64,000 bases of DNA from Epiperipatus broadwayi. Taxonomy: Eukaryota; Onychophora; Udeonychophora; Euonychophora; Peripatidae. The notes below the pieces were generated by a model. The model was not told the origin of the DNA, made no database searches, and saw nothing but the letters and a program-made list of their open reading frames with translations. Position 1 is the stretch's first letter. Every line of letters begins with the position of its first letter. A program made the translations under genes and the position numbers. This document shows, one piece after another, positions 21,586-34,876 of the stretch. The stretch is from positions 5,254,501-5,318,500 of the forward strand of contig JAQFVV010006255.1 in the NCBI GenBank assembly GCA_028023455.1, read 5' to 3'.

Positions 21586-24584
21586 GGTTTAACAGTTTCT
21601 TTAAGTATAGAAATTGATATGTGATGTTTTAGTGATTTTTCTGCATGTACATATATGTTAAATACGTGATAATTTATATCAAATGTATACCTCCACATAC
21701 TAATATTATAGTACTGATATTTTTCTTTTCATTCATTTATAATTTTTTATTTCTTTTAACTAAGCCAGAATTTAATTAAGCATGCCTTTTTTAAAGAATA
21801 CTAAGACATTAAATTTTTTTGCAAAGATATAACATCAATGTCACTTCTCTCACTAATTATTTTTTTGAATAGTAAAGTTATTTTTCATTTTTATTTTTAA
21901 ATGATTTTATAAATAAATATTACAATTTTTTTTCATTTTAATTTAACAATATCTTTTGAGAGAGTAAAAAAGTTCTCACTAAAATATTCTCTTAAATCTA
22001 GCACCAAAGTGAGGCATACTATGCTTCCTAGTTTTAATTGCCCAGATTAAATATTTTTTTTTTAGTTGGGAGTTGATCCAGGAACATTCAGTTCTCCAAC
22101 TACTCACTAATATAATTATATTTAAGTGATTATACAAAAAAAAAAGGGGGGGGGAGGGAATTACAAACCTTTCAAGTTATTGTGAGCAAAAGCCCATCTA
22201 TTTAAAAAGTTTAAGGTGTTGTACAAGAGTTAAATAAGATTTAATTTTGAATATAGATCTAATTCGATGTTTACACAGGCTTGGGGGTGGGGGTGGGGAT
22301 GGATATATGATTTTAATCTTGCATGATCTGGGAGGAAAGAAAATTTCAATTCTATACGATTTATTTTGATTTTACATACTTGAAAATTCAGTTAATGATT
22401 GTTTTGATCTAATATGATGCAATAAATTTGCTTCTTTAAAATCTCCATTAAATTTTAATTGTTAAAGAAACATTCCTACTTAAATTTCTAGAAAATTGTT
22501 CTAATTAAAAAAAAATTAGAATTTGCATTTAAGGCTATTGTGCAGTTTATCACTGAATGATGCAGTCAGAAAACTTAAATTTGAAAAGTTTGATAATTTG
22601 CTTGTAAAATTGTGTTTCTTACAATTTCCCTTAAATAGGAAATAATTGTTATTGCTCACTTGTATTAAAATCTAGAGTTGTTTATTGAAAAAGTTGAATA
22701 AAAAATAAGGTAAAATTTGTAAACTTTGCTAGATAATTTTTAATTTTTCATCTTCATTATGAATCACAATTGAAAATGTCCATTTATAAAATATAATTGT
22801 CATACATGTATTATAAATGTCATATTGTGCATTCATGTAAAAAAATTCAGAGTTCAGGCAAAACATAACAAAGCTGACCGGACCAAGATGGTGAGATCCC
22901 AAATCTGACCAACTTCAACTCATTTAACCGAACTTCATAATTTAATACTCTATGGATGACATTATGAGGTTATACTTGGTCTAAATTTCTTTTGCTAGCC
23001 GGCTGAGAAAAAGGTGGAACATGAGACTCAAGGAAATAATTAATAAATTAACTAAATAAACTACTCAACACTCTATGACTTAATAAAGTAATGCATCATA
23101 TATATTAATAAAGATTGGGGTGATTTGGAGTAGGTTGCTTGAAAACACATTAAACAATAATAATTTTAAATATATTTAATAATAAAAAATCAAATGAATT
23201 AAGAATAAAATATTATGCATTGGTTGGATGAGGTACGCACATAGGTGTTATCATAATGATGAGATGGATAGCAGTACAGTAGTCTCATCCTAGTGCCAAT
23301 GCAATTTGTATAAGTAATTATCTAGTCTATGATTTATACCTAATATGGTATGCCAAACTATTTTCGAGGTTTGCTAATGATAAGCTAAACATCTATCAAA
23401 ATGATACAACAAAGAGCGTTAAGCTACTAATTCTAATATATTATTCTTGAGCAATTAATACACTTGAAATACAGGTTCATGGGTAAAACCAGATTTCAAG
23501 TTCAGTCTAATGCTGAAGTTAACTAATAAAATGGAATGAACTGGTTATCATAGATTGGTATCTGAGACTACGGAGCTAAAATATTAAATTAAAGATTGCG
23601 GTGTGAATTTGCAGTTAATCACTGGATTCAGTACCTAGTTCTCGGTACCCTTGGACCAGACAACTTGCTAGCGCAATAAGGAACAATTTAGTTCATTGTG
23701 TTGGATCAGCTTTGAATAGGGTTCTGGATCCTCGTGTTCCAGTTTTAAAAATATAGCTGTCCAAACTAAAGAGTGGAGTGGCCTGTCACCAGAAACCCAT
23801 TTAAGAAATCATAGCAAAGCGTTATTGCACATTATGTGCTTAATAAAGACACATTCACAATGCTTGATAATAATTCATATTTAAAATAACTATGAAATGC
23901 GCATAAATATCTGTAGTTTCAGTTTGCTGAAACTAATTCGATCCACTTCTCAAATTGCATATCATAAAGATGCTATAGTCTAGTTTACATATATATTGAA
24001 TCTATATATAATTCTTTATCATAAAAATAGGGAGAAGAAAGCATATTTTGTGTGTTATAAAATTTACAAATATGCCTTTAATGTCATCCCTGACCATTAT
24101 CTAACTAAGGGATATAATAATAATTTGCAAACCCTAATAAACAGACTAATACATTTTAATTAATTAGATATAGATAAACAAAGAGCGCATAGCGAACTGT
24201 TGTTATCTTTTAGAATAGGATTTTAAAGCAGCGATTTCTAGCCACTAAAAAGAAATGAGAACATTACACTGGAGAGCTTCTAATAGTCTCTCCAAAAAAT
24301 TTACTAAATTAATATTTCTCTGCTTTGAAATATTAGCATATCATAACATATAAATTTAGAAATGAAATAAAATAATTAGAATAGAAAAATAGTCATGGCC
24401 GCAGATTATAAAAGGTTAAAATAATAACTGATTACAGTTATTACAGTTAAAGAACAATTTTTTGTTTACATTTGTAGGCAAGATTATTACAGTTAGATAT
24501 AGAGATTTTTATTTTACCAAGAGTTTTAATTACATAAGAATTTAGAATTTATTATTTAATGGACATTTGTAATAGCTAGCTTAA

Positions 24585-24899
24585 TTGAAATATGTTTTTA
24601 AAAATAGATTTATAGAGCTCTGCGATGAAATATTACCAATCTTCTTCCTCAAGTTGAGTTGTCTGCCATTTGGAATAGGCACTAATACTTCTCTGGATGG
24701 GTTGCTTGTCCATAATGTCCCCCTTAACAGCAGGTGGGTAGTTGAAATTTTCCATCTTAGCGGCGATGATGATTACCAGGATGCAGATAGGATGGGCTGG
24801 AGATCACCATTGTGGCCTTCCAAGCCTCTCATATCAAAATTTATATGGGAGACGGGCGTAGCTTCCTATAGCAACTTGCTTGAATTATATATTAGATGA
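24585..24899. other. GC-richer segment inside the LTR of element 2
   Basis: Both LTRs hold a block less AT-rich than the rest (about 24610-24880 and 36510-36740). On the minus strand it lies downstream of a TATA-like CTATATAAT (36795-36803 in the right copy) and ends near a GTAATATTTC that could be a splice donor. The + strand open frame in the left copy is not kept in the right copy, so I do not call it coding. A 5' untranslated or short spliced leader exon on the minus strand is possible. Confidence 0.35.
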
Positions 24900-25420
24900 T
24901 TATTCAGTGCTGAAATATGGGGTTTATATCCATATTTTTACCCCTCTATTACATTTGCCTACAAGGTAGATTTGCAGCATAAAAATCCATTAGCTTGTTT
25001 ACAACTCTTATTTAAAATTATAAAATTTAGCTTTTCTATTGTTATATCTTAGTGTAGCCAATGCGATCCCCAAGTGCATAGAAAATAGTGCTGTATGATC
25101 ATGCTTGCTTGGTGTACACTAAAATTTGTTATTATAAAGTTAACATTTAACCTACATGCAATTTTAAACAGATGCATGTGGTGTGATTTCTTTTAATAAC
25201 TGTTTTAAAATTTAAAAACTAATAAATTGTTACATAAACATTTCATTATATATGTATACTGGTCACCTATGAAATTGTACATATATATGTGATTCTTAAG
25301 CTAAATAATAAATTAAATTGATACACATAAATTTATAATAAATAAAGATTTAAAAATATAAATAATTACGTTGTAACATCACTAAATCTATTACACATTA
25401 CAGATTATACACATATATAT

Positions 25421-28400
25421 TGTAGCCTTTGGTTTTGACTAAAGCTCCATTAATTTTTAAAGTTATTTATGACAGTGTTTATTAAAATTTTCCTCATAGA
25501 ATATATTTTATGGTAATATATAAGCTTTTTATACTGTGCTAAGTCAAATTAAAATAAAAGTTCAAATAGACTTACGTAAATTACATAGCATACAAACCAC
25601 AATGCATTCATAAAGTCTTATAAACAAAGATTATTTTATTTAGTGTCAATTAGTAAAGTTTTATTAAATTAGACACAATCGTAGTTGAGAAATTTATTTG
25701 TTAACACTATTTTATAAATTATTATTAATAGTTTAGAGATGTAAATTAAAAATCCGAAAAAAAAAAAAGAACAAGTTTTTTAAAGAAATTGGTTGGTGAA
25801 TCTATATTTGATAAATATTAGTTTAGAGATGGAAAAAGAAAAAAGGGGGGGTTAGAATTTATAAAGTTAGCTTCGTGGTATGTGTAAAATTTATCATACA
25901 TTTTAATTATAGGATTAATTACTAATCAATGAAAATAATGTGGGATCTCGATGGAAGGCTCTTTTTAAGAATTATTATTTTGTTTCACTATCTCATTCAT
26001 AGCAGCCAATTCCCATTCAAAATCCTGGGTTTAGAGTCAGGTTGCTATGCAGTATTTTTTTTTTTTATTAAAAACGTCCATTTTTATTCTTTCAGAGGGA
26101 TTTCCATGAGCAGGAAAAATTTTAACAAAACCACATGATATTTGTAAAAAATGTGAATAAATAATTGTAAAACAAAAGCAATCAACCAGTTAAAATTTAG
26201 ATATAATTAGTTTGGCAAGTCAATCATTCACAAATTGCAGGGGGAGATCCAGACAGTATAAAAGGTCAACCCATCCTTTAGGAGGGGCTCTCTTCATTAT
26301 CAGTCTATCTAGAGGAACCTCGTCAGATTAAATTATCAATTTTTTAATACTAAAATTTTAAGTCATTATTTTCTCGTTCTTTTTCTGAATGAAAAACTTA
26401 ATCAAAAATTTAATAATATCATAAGAAATGGTCAGTGAGTAAAGTTTTATATTAGTCATGTACTTATTTCTCCTGAAGTTGACCCATTTCATGATTTCTT
26501 TCCACACAACTATAAGCAATTTTAGCTATCGGCAAACAATAAAGCTTAAACCGCAGAGAAAACTTTGCTGGAGGAAAATCGAGGAAACACTGTATTTTAT
26601 GAATCTGTATTTCAAACTTGTATTTATTAAAACAGATGTATCTGATTATTTGTATTATCATAAATTCCTAAAGAAGATAATTTTTAATTTTATTAAAAAT
26701 AAGTGTGGGACTGAATTCCAATGCTAGTGTTATATGTTAAATCCTATTTGAAATGCAGTATCATTGTAAATTAAAGTAACCATTTGTCAAAGAAAATAAA
26801 TGTCTAATAAAGGAAAAGCCATATAATTAGTAACTAACTAAAGATGCTAACAACCTATAACAAAATTAAAGGAATATTTTGAGAATTCATGGAGAAATAC
26901 ATGGATAAATAAACTTCTTTCAGTGTAGCTACATTAAACCAACATATATATCTGAACAGAAAGCTGATTATCTTTCACTATGAAATGTAATTTAATGCAA
27001 AGAACCCAAAAATGAATAAAGAATTTAATATGAAATGAAAAATTATTGCATTCAATCATAAGGATTAACAATATGTAAAGTGATTTCATAAAAACAAGGC
27101 CCTTGGATTAATAGTTTACCCATTTAAAAAGAAAAATGGATTATGTGCTAAAACTTTGAACAGAAAGAAGAAATCTCGAGGATTAATTCACTAAGCATAT
27201 TAAAGTTTCCCAATGGATTATGTAATTCAATATGTGTGCACACAGGACAAAACAAAATAAAATAAATAAAATAAATAAATGAGATTTGCACCGGCAGCAA
27301 TATAAGAAAGATCCGGAGGATGATGTAAGAGGACTGTTCAAGTATAATTTTATTACTTGTTATTATTGTTTTTTTAAATATTAAATTTAAGTAGATTAGC
27401 AACAGAGTAATCATATGCCTAAGTTTGAATTTAACTTGTATTAAAGTTTTTTATTAGTTGAGTTAGAATAAAAATTTTGAAATATGCCTTATGCAAATAT
27501 TAAATTGATGCTTTACTCTTAATTAAAAGAGTGAGATATAAGTGAGAACGTTTATTATACAAAGTGTTTTTTAAAAGATCAGGTATTATTATTAAATATT
27601 TATGCTTATAGATGTTATGTTTTAAGATGGAATGCATGTTGTGATAAAACGCAATAGCTATGTTCCCAAAAGTGAAGAAAGATAACTTTGCAAATGATAC
27701 GTATTTCTTATTTTATTATTATTATCATAAAAGTTAAATTAAGTTAGACATAAGCTGATATATGCTTAGAAAATTGTTGGCTCATGTGCCAGTGCAATAT
27801 TTCGGGGAGATAAATTTTTTTATATGTGTACAAATTAGTGTGAGACCCTTGTATACTGGGTTGGTTAAAGAATCACCACCTAAACAGTGAAGTTGTATCT
27901 TAGCTCACTCACTAAGATATTTAGTAAAATTTTTATGAAGTATTTAGATTAGTGGATGAGTTTCCCACTTGGTTATTTCTACACCGTAAGATGATTTTTT
28001 TTATTGATGGCAAGAGTGTGTTAGGCATAACCATGTATCCGCCGTGTATGACTAGCGATGAACCCTAGCATACCTCAACCTTAATGAAAAGGTATTTTCT
28101 CTTATTCCGGTCTTTGCCAACCCTCATGTTAATGCTGACTTCATTGCCTTACTGGTGTCCATTGTCAATATAAGTTATGAATGTTGGTTACAGGTTCATA
28201 AAACTAATTTGACGTTTCTTGATGAGTGTGGGTTAAATGTGCAATTTATTGTGCTGAGTCATTGCATTATTTAAATGCTTTATTTCACCAATAAGAGCCG
28301 AGAATAATGATTAAGTTAAATATTGAATTTAAGAATTAAAACACGGGAAGTAACAATGGTAAGCAGTACGTATCCAAAGTTATATCTACAACCAGCTGAG

Positions 28401-30060
28401 AACTTCACTGGAACGGTAAACCAACTAAGGTATTATTATTGTAGGGATATTAATATGTGATTGTATGCATGTAAGATGATCGATCTGAGTATCGATTCTT
28501 AAACACTTGAATAGTAGTTTAATTAATGAGAGGCTAAGCAATAAATAAAATATCTTCAATTTAAAGCATATAGTTGAGGCATATTAAGTTGAACTAATTA
28601 ATGTGAATTATTAGCTCCTTATCATATGAAGAGTTATCTTCATAAATCATATGTTTAATTATAAAATAAATCATTTATTTGAAAGCATAAAAATATAGAG
28701 AGAAATTTGATATTTATTATATCTCAATATTAAGAATTGTTGAAGTAAAAGAGTATAATCATTTTTCTATTCCATAGCAATTGTAAACCCCCAGTTCAGT
28801 AAGAATTAATAATATTTTTTATTTTATAATGTAACAAGATTAGCTATTTATTTTATAATTTTTTTTATATACGGTTGAAGAACAGGGAAAAGCCATGTGG
28901 AACCTTGTAAATAATGTAGATATTTTTTTTTAATTTTATCTTTGTTAATAAAATTATTGTTTTGAAATAAACTTTTGGTTTATGTCTCACTGTTTTGTGG
29001 TCCAATAAATTCTAGAAATTCTAATGATGCACCTATACACTATCACTTAAATTTGAAGTATAACTTACTTATTAAATCATACCAAGTAAAATTTATTTAA
29101 AAGATTATTTATAAACTTATTTGAACATTGCAGAATTCCATTCACCATTGAAGAATGTTAATAGAATAATTCATCACATTTGGATTAAAGATTTATAATG
29201 TGCGGTAGGATTATTGTGTAGTATAGAGTGCAGTGGGTGGACATGAAATCCTTTATCTATCCACTGTATTCAAATACCTTCCCAGATGAACTTGTTAATA
29301 ATATTTTTTTAATTATCATTATTTTCAAAATTTATATTTAGAAACTTAATCTTAATTATGGGAAATTTAGAGTAAGTGGACAATAGCTATATTAAATCCA
29401 GCCAAGGTTAACTATGGATATAATCACTGGGATAGCATTTAATTATCACCAATAATTCGTAACAGATTTTGTAGACTTTCATGCCTTACTATTCTAAAGC
29501 CCTGAGGAAAGATTATCAAAGGGAAAAGAGAGCTAGCAAGATGGAAAATTTTAGAATGAAGTGAAATAATAGTACAGTTGACCCATGAATGCACGTGTGA
29601 TAGAGGGATGGGTCAGGAGGATGAAGATGTAGCATAAAAATATTTAATTTTTTTCAAATTTAATTGTGACTTTGATGCTAAATAGATGGGAGTGTACTGA
29701 GAGATGGAAATTACATGGGGAGTTGAGCTTAAATTTTCTTCTTAATAAATATAAAAATTTATAAGATTATTAGTATTAGTTGTAATAATAGTTGTAATAA
29801 TGCTCTCAGTGTTTTTGTTTGTTCAGTGATTAGTTATGAACCCATTCATTAGATATTATTATTAAATATTAAGTAAATTATTGATAAATAATGATTGGTA
29901 ATAAGTAAGTTTCATTAAAGTTGCAATTTGGCGCAATTATTGTTTTTAATGTGCTATGTCCCATCAATGTTGATCCTGAGGCAATCTGTGCCCAAGATGC
30001 ATGTGTTCTCTTGATTAGTCATCTATTTGTTAGATTATAATATATAGGTGTGCTAATACA
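25421..30060 (+). mobile_element. Nested insertion in the element 2 LTR, probable solo LTR
   Basis: The insert starts TGTAGCC and ends GCTAATACA (TGTA...TACA inverted ends). It is bordered on both sides by TATAT, a possible 5 bp target duplication, although in TA-rich DNA. It is absent at the matching point of the other LTR (near 37340), which proves insertion. It contains a strong TATA box at 26257 on the + strand and polyadenylation-like AATAAA signals near 28950-28975. No coding domain was recognised in its 4640 bp. It is best read as a solo LTR left by recombination of a larger element; a non-coding composite is the alternative. Confidence 0.55.
26257..26300 (+). promoter_or_regulatory. 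TATA-box promoter inside the nested insertion
   Basis: TATAAAAGG at 26257-26265 is followed about 35 bp later by a TCAGTC initiator-like sequence (26300-26305) in GC-richer surroundings. This is a typical RNA polymerase II core promoter as in LTRs, reading to the right. Confidence 0.5.
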
Positions 30061-30204
30061 TATATAATGATGTTTGTACATATATTTTTAATTAAATATA
30101 TAGATATATATACACTCAATGGGGTTTAAAGCTAGTATGATTACTACTATAGGATGTAGTAAGTGAAACAGGATGAGTGACAGATATATCATATCATATA
30201 CCTA

Positions 30205-30250
30205 AACTTACACACACACACACAAAAAAAAAAAAAGAGAAAAAAAAAGA
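30205..30250. repeat. CA microsatellite and A-rich tract
   Basis: A short (AC)n run is followed by a long A/G-rich tract just inside the left LTR of element 2. Confidence 0.8.
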
Positions 30251-31079
30251 ATTTACTTATATTTTTATTTAACCTGCAGTCATGCACCAAATTTGAAAAT
30301 TAATGGGTACGAATTTGAAAAAATTTTAAATGCTGAACTTGCCTGTCTAATATCTTTATTTTTGTTTCCGCATCAACCTCATCACTGGAATTTTATGACA
30401 ACCAATACATAAAATAAAACTAAAATAATAACTCTATATGTGAGTCAGTTATTATCTTAAAAAAACCATTTACACATATAAGAAAAAATCTAGCTTTCAA
30501 ATTGAATGCACGTCCTTTCTTAATTATATATACAAAGGTACAAATTACAAATTTGGGGAGAGGATTAGATTCATAGGTAATTTTACCTAGTTTAAGTAGA
30601 TTCTGGGGGTCCATCCCTGGCAGCTATTATCTGCCCTGGTGGAATGCTTCAAACTATGGGTGTATTCACTGCCTGTAAAAGAAATATCCCTATTTAATAA
30701 AAAATTTATAATCCTCCATACCCACATAGGGTTTTGATCCTTTGGAGGCTCCCATGGAAAGCTACTTCAATATGGTCCTGGATTAAATTTAGGGCCAAAG
30801 AGATCTTCATCTTCCGACCAATACCTTATATTCTCATACCCAGGCTCCATTAAACATATGTGCATATGCTTTGGGAAGGCCTTATAATTATTCCTTGATC
30901 CATCTTTTTCTTGGTCACATGACCCAAGTTTCCTATTCAGAAGAGATGTGGTGATCTCTTTCTTTTCTTCCTTCCTTTTACTGTTTTCTCAGTACTAGGT
31001 GGAGTGCTACTCAATTTGTCGACCTTCCCCTCGGTACCTTCCTCTGCTTTTTGTGGGGTCTTTGTGATTAGGCCTTATT

Positions 31080-31470
31080 CTCCTCACATACCCTGGCAAG
31101 TTTTCAGCTTCAGCCTAATTTGTTTTTGGCCAAGCAAAACTACATTGCTCCCATAGTTGATCTGGGACTTGTGCCATCTCAGAAAGTCAGTACCAAGGAT
31201 TACATTTTAATTTAGTCCCTTCACCAAGAATGGGTGATCGAGGGTAGTTTGGCCCCATTTGAGGTCCAAGCAGACTTGATAGTCTTTTCATTGTCCTGTC
31301 AGCTAGGGTCATCTGGGTTGTATCTGCTGGGGACTTGGAACAATGATGGTACTCACTCTTCCAATCCTGAGATCTACCTCTTTGATACAAACAATACCTG
31401 GCTACTGTTATCAACCAATGCAGTCACCTCCACTTCCCCAATCATTGAGACTAATTGTAGGGCACAGGCC
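31080..31470 (-). pseudogene. Decayed retropepsin (protease) of element 2
   Basis: Minus-strand frames joined across stops and frameshifts show VTALVDNSSQVLFVS at about 31385-31430 and, about 75 codons on, NVILGTDFLRWHKSQINYGS (about 31145-31210). The pair of an active-site loop and ILGTDFL is characteristic of Gypsy-type aspartic proteases. The catalytic D-T/S-G triad reads D-N-S here, and several stops and at least one frameshift interrupt the reading, so the gene is dead. The enzyme would have processed the gag-pol polyprotein. Just beyond it (about 30620-30660, minus) SIPPGQIIAARDGPPEST fits the linker before reverse transcriptase, which is then missing. Confidence 0.65.
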
Positions 31471-31959
31471 AACCTGCACACCAGCCATAATCTTCACAGT
31501 CACTAGAATATTGGACCCAGCCTGTTCATGGATCGGCTTGACTCCTGGAGTTGAATGATGCTTCTCTCTGATATGATCTTTTGACTCTAGTTTGTTCCTC
31601 CTATCTTGACCGGGAAGTTTTATGTTTTCAATAGTTACTTGTGGCAATTGCCTGAAACCTTGGTTGATCTACCCTACACACTTTTTCCAAGTGTTCTTTA
31701 CACAGGGGTGTGTAATCAATGGTTGTCAAAGAATCTGGCCATCTCTTCTATTGTTCTTATCCGGCACTCAACCATTAACTGTTGCACTTGTACTGGCATA
31801 TATTTCTGTATGGCTTGAATCATCTGCATGTCAGTAAAAGGGAATGCTGTTAATGACTACAGACAGGCCACTTGTCTCACAATATGAGTCTCTCTGGTTA
31901 GATTCTCTGAGGATGGTATGGTAGATTCCATCCTGGTGCTGCTCACTTCAGAAAGTTTT

Positions 31960-33394
31960 TAGAAGAGATGCCAAGGATTGATCAAAGGTGGTTGGTTTAT
32001 CATCGCAAGTCCCATAAAGATTTGAGACATCCCTGTAAATAATGTATGGAAAGAGTAACTTGGTCTGCTGATGGGATTTTATGAAGTCTAAATAGTTTTT
32101 GTAGGCTGGTCTGCTGATAGGATTTTATGAAGTCTAAATAGTTTTTGTAGGCTTTTGATGTGGGCCTAGCGTTTTCTCTGACATCCCCTTTGAAAGACTT
32201 TACCTGAATGAATTTAGCCATTTCTGTCTGGCCATTTAGTATTAGTTCTGGTAGTCTAATAGGGTTTGAATCTCTTATCTTGACTCCTTGACTCTAACAT
32301 ATCTTCTCTGGGCTGATTATTCACTCATCTCTTATGCTTGCAGGGCTCTGTTTGAAACTCCCTGCCTCATTGTCATCATCTCCAAAATTCCTATGAGGGT
32401 CAATGCTGCCTCATACTCTGTCAACATGCTCCAGGTTGCTTATCATGGCTGAGCTTAAATCTCCCTTCTTGGATCCCTTCCTCCTGACTTTGACCTGGCC
32501 TATGATACCTAAATTAACTCCTGAAGTTCTCCTACTCTCTTCCTACACTGGATATTTTGCTCTTTAACGCCTGGAGGTTCTTGATTATTTTGACTCTCCC
32601 TTTACTTTGTTCTCTTGGGTGATGTTTTCCTTCACCTCATAATTACTCCTGTGATCCCTATATGCCATTGATAGTATCCTCTTGCTTCTTCCAACATCTC
32701 CAATCCACCTCTAAGCTACTGGAGACCTGAGATATTGTGCCCTGGATGAGTGACTCCTGTTTTATTACCCTATCTCAGGTAAGTATGAACTCCCCCTTCA
32801 ATGTCTGCTGGCCTCATCAGTTTCCTTCTGATGCTCTCCTAAGAGCCCCATGAACATAACATGTATCTCCTCATAAATTTTGCTGGCAATCTATTTGCAA
32901 CTTCTCTAATCCTTTCCACAGTCTATCCTCTGCCTGTGTATCCTTACCTCCATCTCTTATTTGCATGATCTCCATTTTTCGTCTCTCTCATCTATCTTTT
33001 TCCCTAGGGCCTTGAAGCATTTCCCCATCACTAACCTGTCCTGTCGGTTCATTTCCATCATCCTTTCTATCCTGTCACTTTCTCCCCTCTTTAGCTCTTT
33101 CTGCTCAATCATTTTAACCACAGTAGCCCACCTATATTCCTGGTCACCCTTAGTGTTCTTCCCTGGCCCTAGATCCTGCACTGTCCTAAGTGCCTCTTTT
33201 ATATACATAGGGCTCTCTATGGGTTTGCTCTTATGATCTTGGCTTGTGCTTACCTCCCCATCTACCTTTCCTTCTGTACTACTACTATCTTCGGCGATCT
33301 TTGTCCTAAATCTCAATGTTATCCCTTTGCCCTTCGGTTTCTTCTGCCACTTCCTCTGCAAGCCATTGGATAGTCCTTCGAATCTCTTCCCCAC
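31960..33394 (-). pseudogene. Decayed gag-like region of element 2
   Basis: The open stretch 32957-33394 encodes a charged segment ending KALGKKIDERDEKWRSCK with DRIERMMEMNRQDRLVMGK, helix-prone like gag amino-terminal regions; its first codon is GTG, not ATG. Further along the minus strand, 32000-32221 reads AKFIQVKSFKGDVRENARPT and then SADQVTLSIHYLQGCLKSLW, resembling the start of a Gypsy-type capsid domain. A 46 bp tandem duplication there breaks the frame. Stops between the two parts show decay. The protein would have formed the particle shell. GC content is higher than in the flanks. Confidence 0.55.
32062..32153. repeat. 46 bp tandem duplication that breaks gag
   Basis: GGTCTGCTGATGGGATTTTA at 32062 recurs at 32108 with one base change. 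Because 46 is not a multiple of three it shifts the gag frame. Confidence 0.85.
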
Positions 33395-33680
33395 TTATTT
33401 CACTTTCCATCTCTTCCCTCTCACTTCCCTCACTACCTCTTCTCCCTACTAATACCCATCCCTATTTTTTCTTTTCTATTGTTTTAATCTATCTATATGT
33501 AAGTATTCCCTTTTGCTCCGTAATTCAAGCTATGCAATGTGGCTATTGTACCATTCTCCCCCCCCCCAAAAAAAAAAAACAGCACACAAAAGTTTCATTT
33601 CTAACCTGCCATATGAATCTACCCCATCCTCATCCTTTCCTAATTCTCTTAGCCTACATTCAATTTGTGATATAAATGAT

Positions 33681-33702
33681 TAATAATAATAATAATAATA
33701 AA
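33681..33702. repeat. (AAT)n microsatellite
   Basis: Simple trinucleotide run within the leader part of element 2. Confidence 0.8.
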
Positions 33703-33896
33703 ATTTCCGAAGCCTTCGTGATCTTTTTACAGCTGCAGAACTATTAAAGAAAATTTATTGATCCATGATTGCCAAAGTTTGTCATGTTTAATAAAATTTT
33801 GACCCTGAATACACATATATATCTCAGTAACCTTGCCTAGCTTATTTTATTCTCACACTCTAATCCAAATCTTAAGTGTAGCAAAAAAAATATGGT

Positions 33897-34330
33897 GGGT
33901 CCTATTAAGTTTCTTCATCCCCGAAAACAAAATGCTTGAGTCACCTGTGGGCACCAGTTATCAATAGATGAGACACATATACACCCACATACAATAATGG
34001 ACTTTTATGATTTATAGTATGCATTAATAAAGTATATAATAATTGTTAAAGTTATATAGTATACTGCTTATTTATACTAGCATGTTGAGTCGAAATTTTA
34101 GGGTCCTATTAAGTTTCTTCATCCCTGAAGACAAAATTTATATGAGAATGGCTCTAAACCTGCTTGAATCACCTGTGGGCACCAGTTATCAGTAGATGAG
34201 ACACATATACACCCACATATAATAATGGACTTTTATGATTTACAGTATGCATTAATAAAGTATATAATAATCATTAAAGTCATATAGTATACTGCCTATT
34301 TATACTAGCGTGTTGAGTCAAAATTTTAAA
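33897..34330. repeat. 204 bp tandem duplication in the leader of element 2
   Basis: GGGTCCTATTAAGTTTCTTC starts at 33897 and at 34101. Both copies continue through CACCTGTGGGCACCAGTTAT and ATAATGGACTTTTATGATTT to GTTGAGTC. Confidence 0.85.
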
Positions 34331-34493
34331 TTTACAGAACAACTTAACAAAGTCTCATGTGAAAACAACATGCTTACACATAATAAAATATATATACATA
34401 AAGCATTAGGCATTCACAGTGGGGGGGAGGGGAAATTTGATACATATATACTTAGAGAAAATATAATTGGAATAAAAATTGTATATATAAATC

Positions 34494-34862
34494 ACTATAC
34501 TATTTTCTCAAGGGATCCCAGAGAATGTGGTTCTGTTCAAAACCTTAAGTTGGCACACCATAATCGGGAAAAAATATTAGTTCATATATGTATTTAGATA
34601 GACTTGAACCACAACACACAGCCAGTTCAGGGTTGTGGAAAGTAATTAGAGCCCATGCCTATACTATTTTCTCAAGGGATTCCAGAGAATGTGGTTCTGT
34701 TCGAAACCTGTGGTTCTGTTCGAAACCTTAAGTTGGCACACCATAATCGGGAAAAAATATTAGTTCATATATGTATTTAGATGGACCACAACACACAGCC
34801 AGTTCAGGGTTGTGGAAAGTAATTAGAGCCCATGCTTGGGCATCCATAATCCGGAAAAAAAA
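34494..34862 (-). repeat. Tandem copies of the primer-binding-site region of element 2
   Basis: The block TATACTATTTTCTCAAGGGA at 34494 recurs at 34660, each followed by TTGGCACACCATAATCGGGA (34550, 34733). A third, diverged partial copy TTGGGCATCCATAATCCGGA starts at 34836 next to the LTR. On the minus strand these read TGGTGTGCCAACTTAAGG and TGGATGCCCAAGC, which look like primer-binding sites. A small extra duplication (GTGGTTCTGTTCGAAACCT) lies at 34691-34727. Confidence 0.6.
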
Positions 34863-34876
34863 TATACCTATGTAAC

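Larger units (their letters stand above)
22818..30196 (-). repeat. 3' LTR of element 2, interrupted by a 4.64 kb insertion
   Basis: It is homologous to 34877-37482. The similarity stops at 25420 and resumes at about 30061, where ATGTTTGTACATATA and GGGGTTTAAAGCTAGTAT correspond to 37350-37440. Possible LTR ends are TGTCA at 22818 and TGACA at 30182, or the CA at 30196 if the similarity just beyond is included. Confidence 0.6.

Noticed and set aside
24585-24899. 104-codon + strand open frame
   Set aside because: It lies in the LTR of element 2 and is not preserved in the other LTR.
26458-26727. 89-codon open frame in the nested insertion
   Set aside because: AT-driven composition, no recognised domain and no splice context.
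32961-33675. Several + strand open frames over the gag region
   Set aside because: They are antisense to the minus-strand gag remnant and have no protein-like features of their own.
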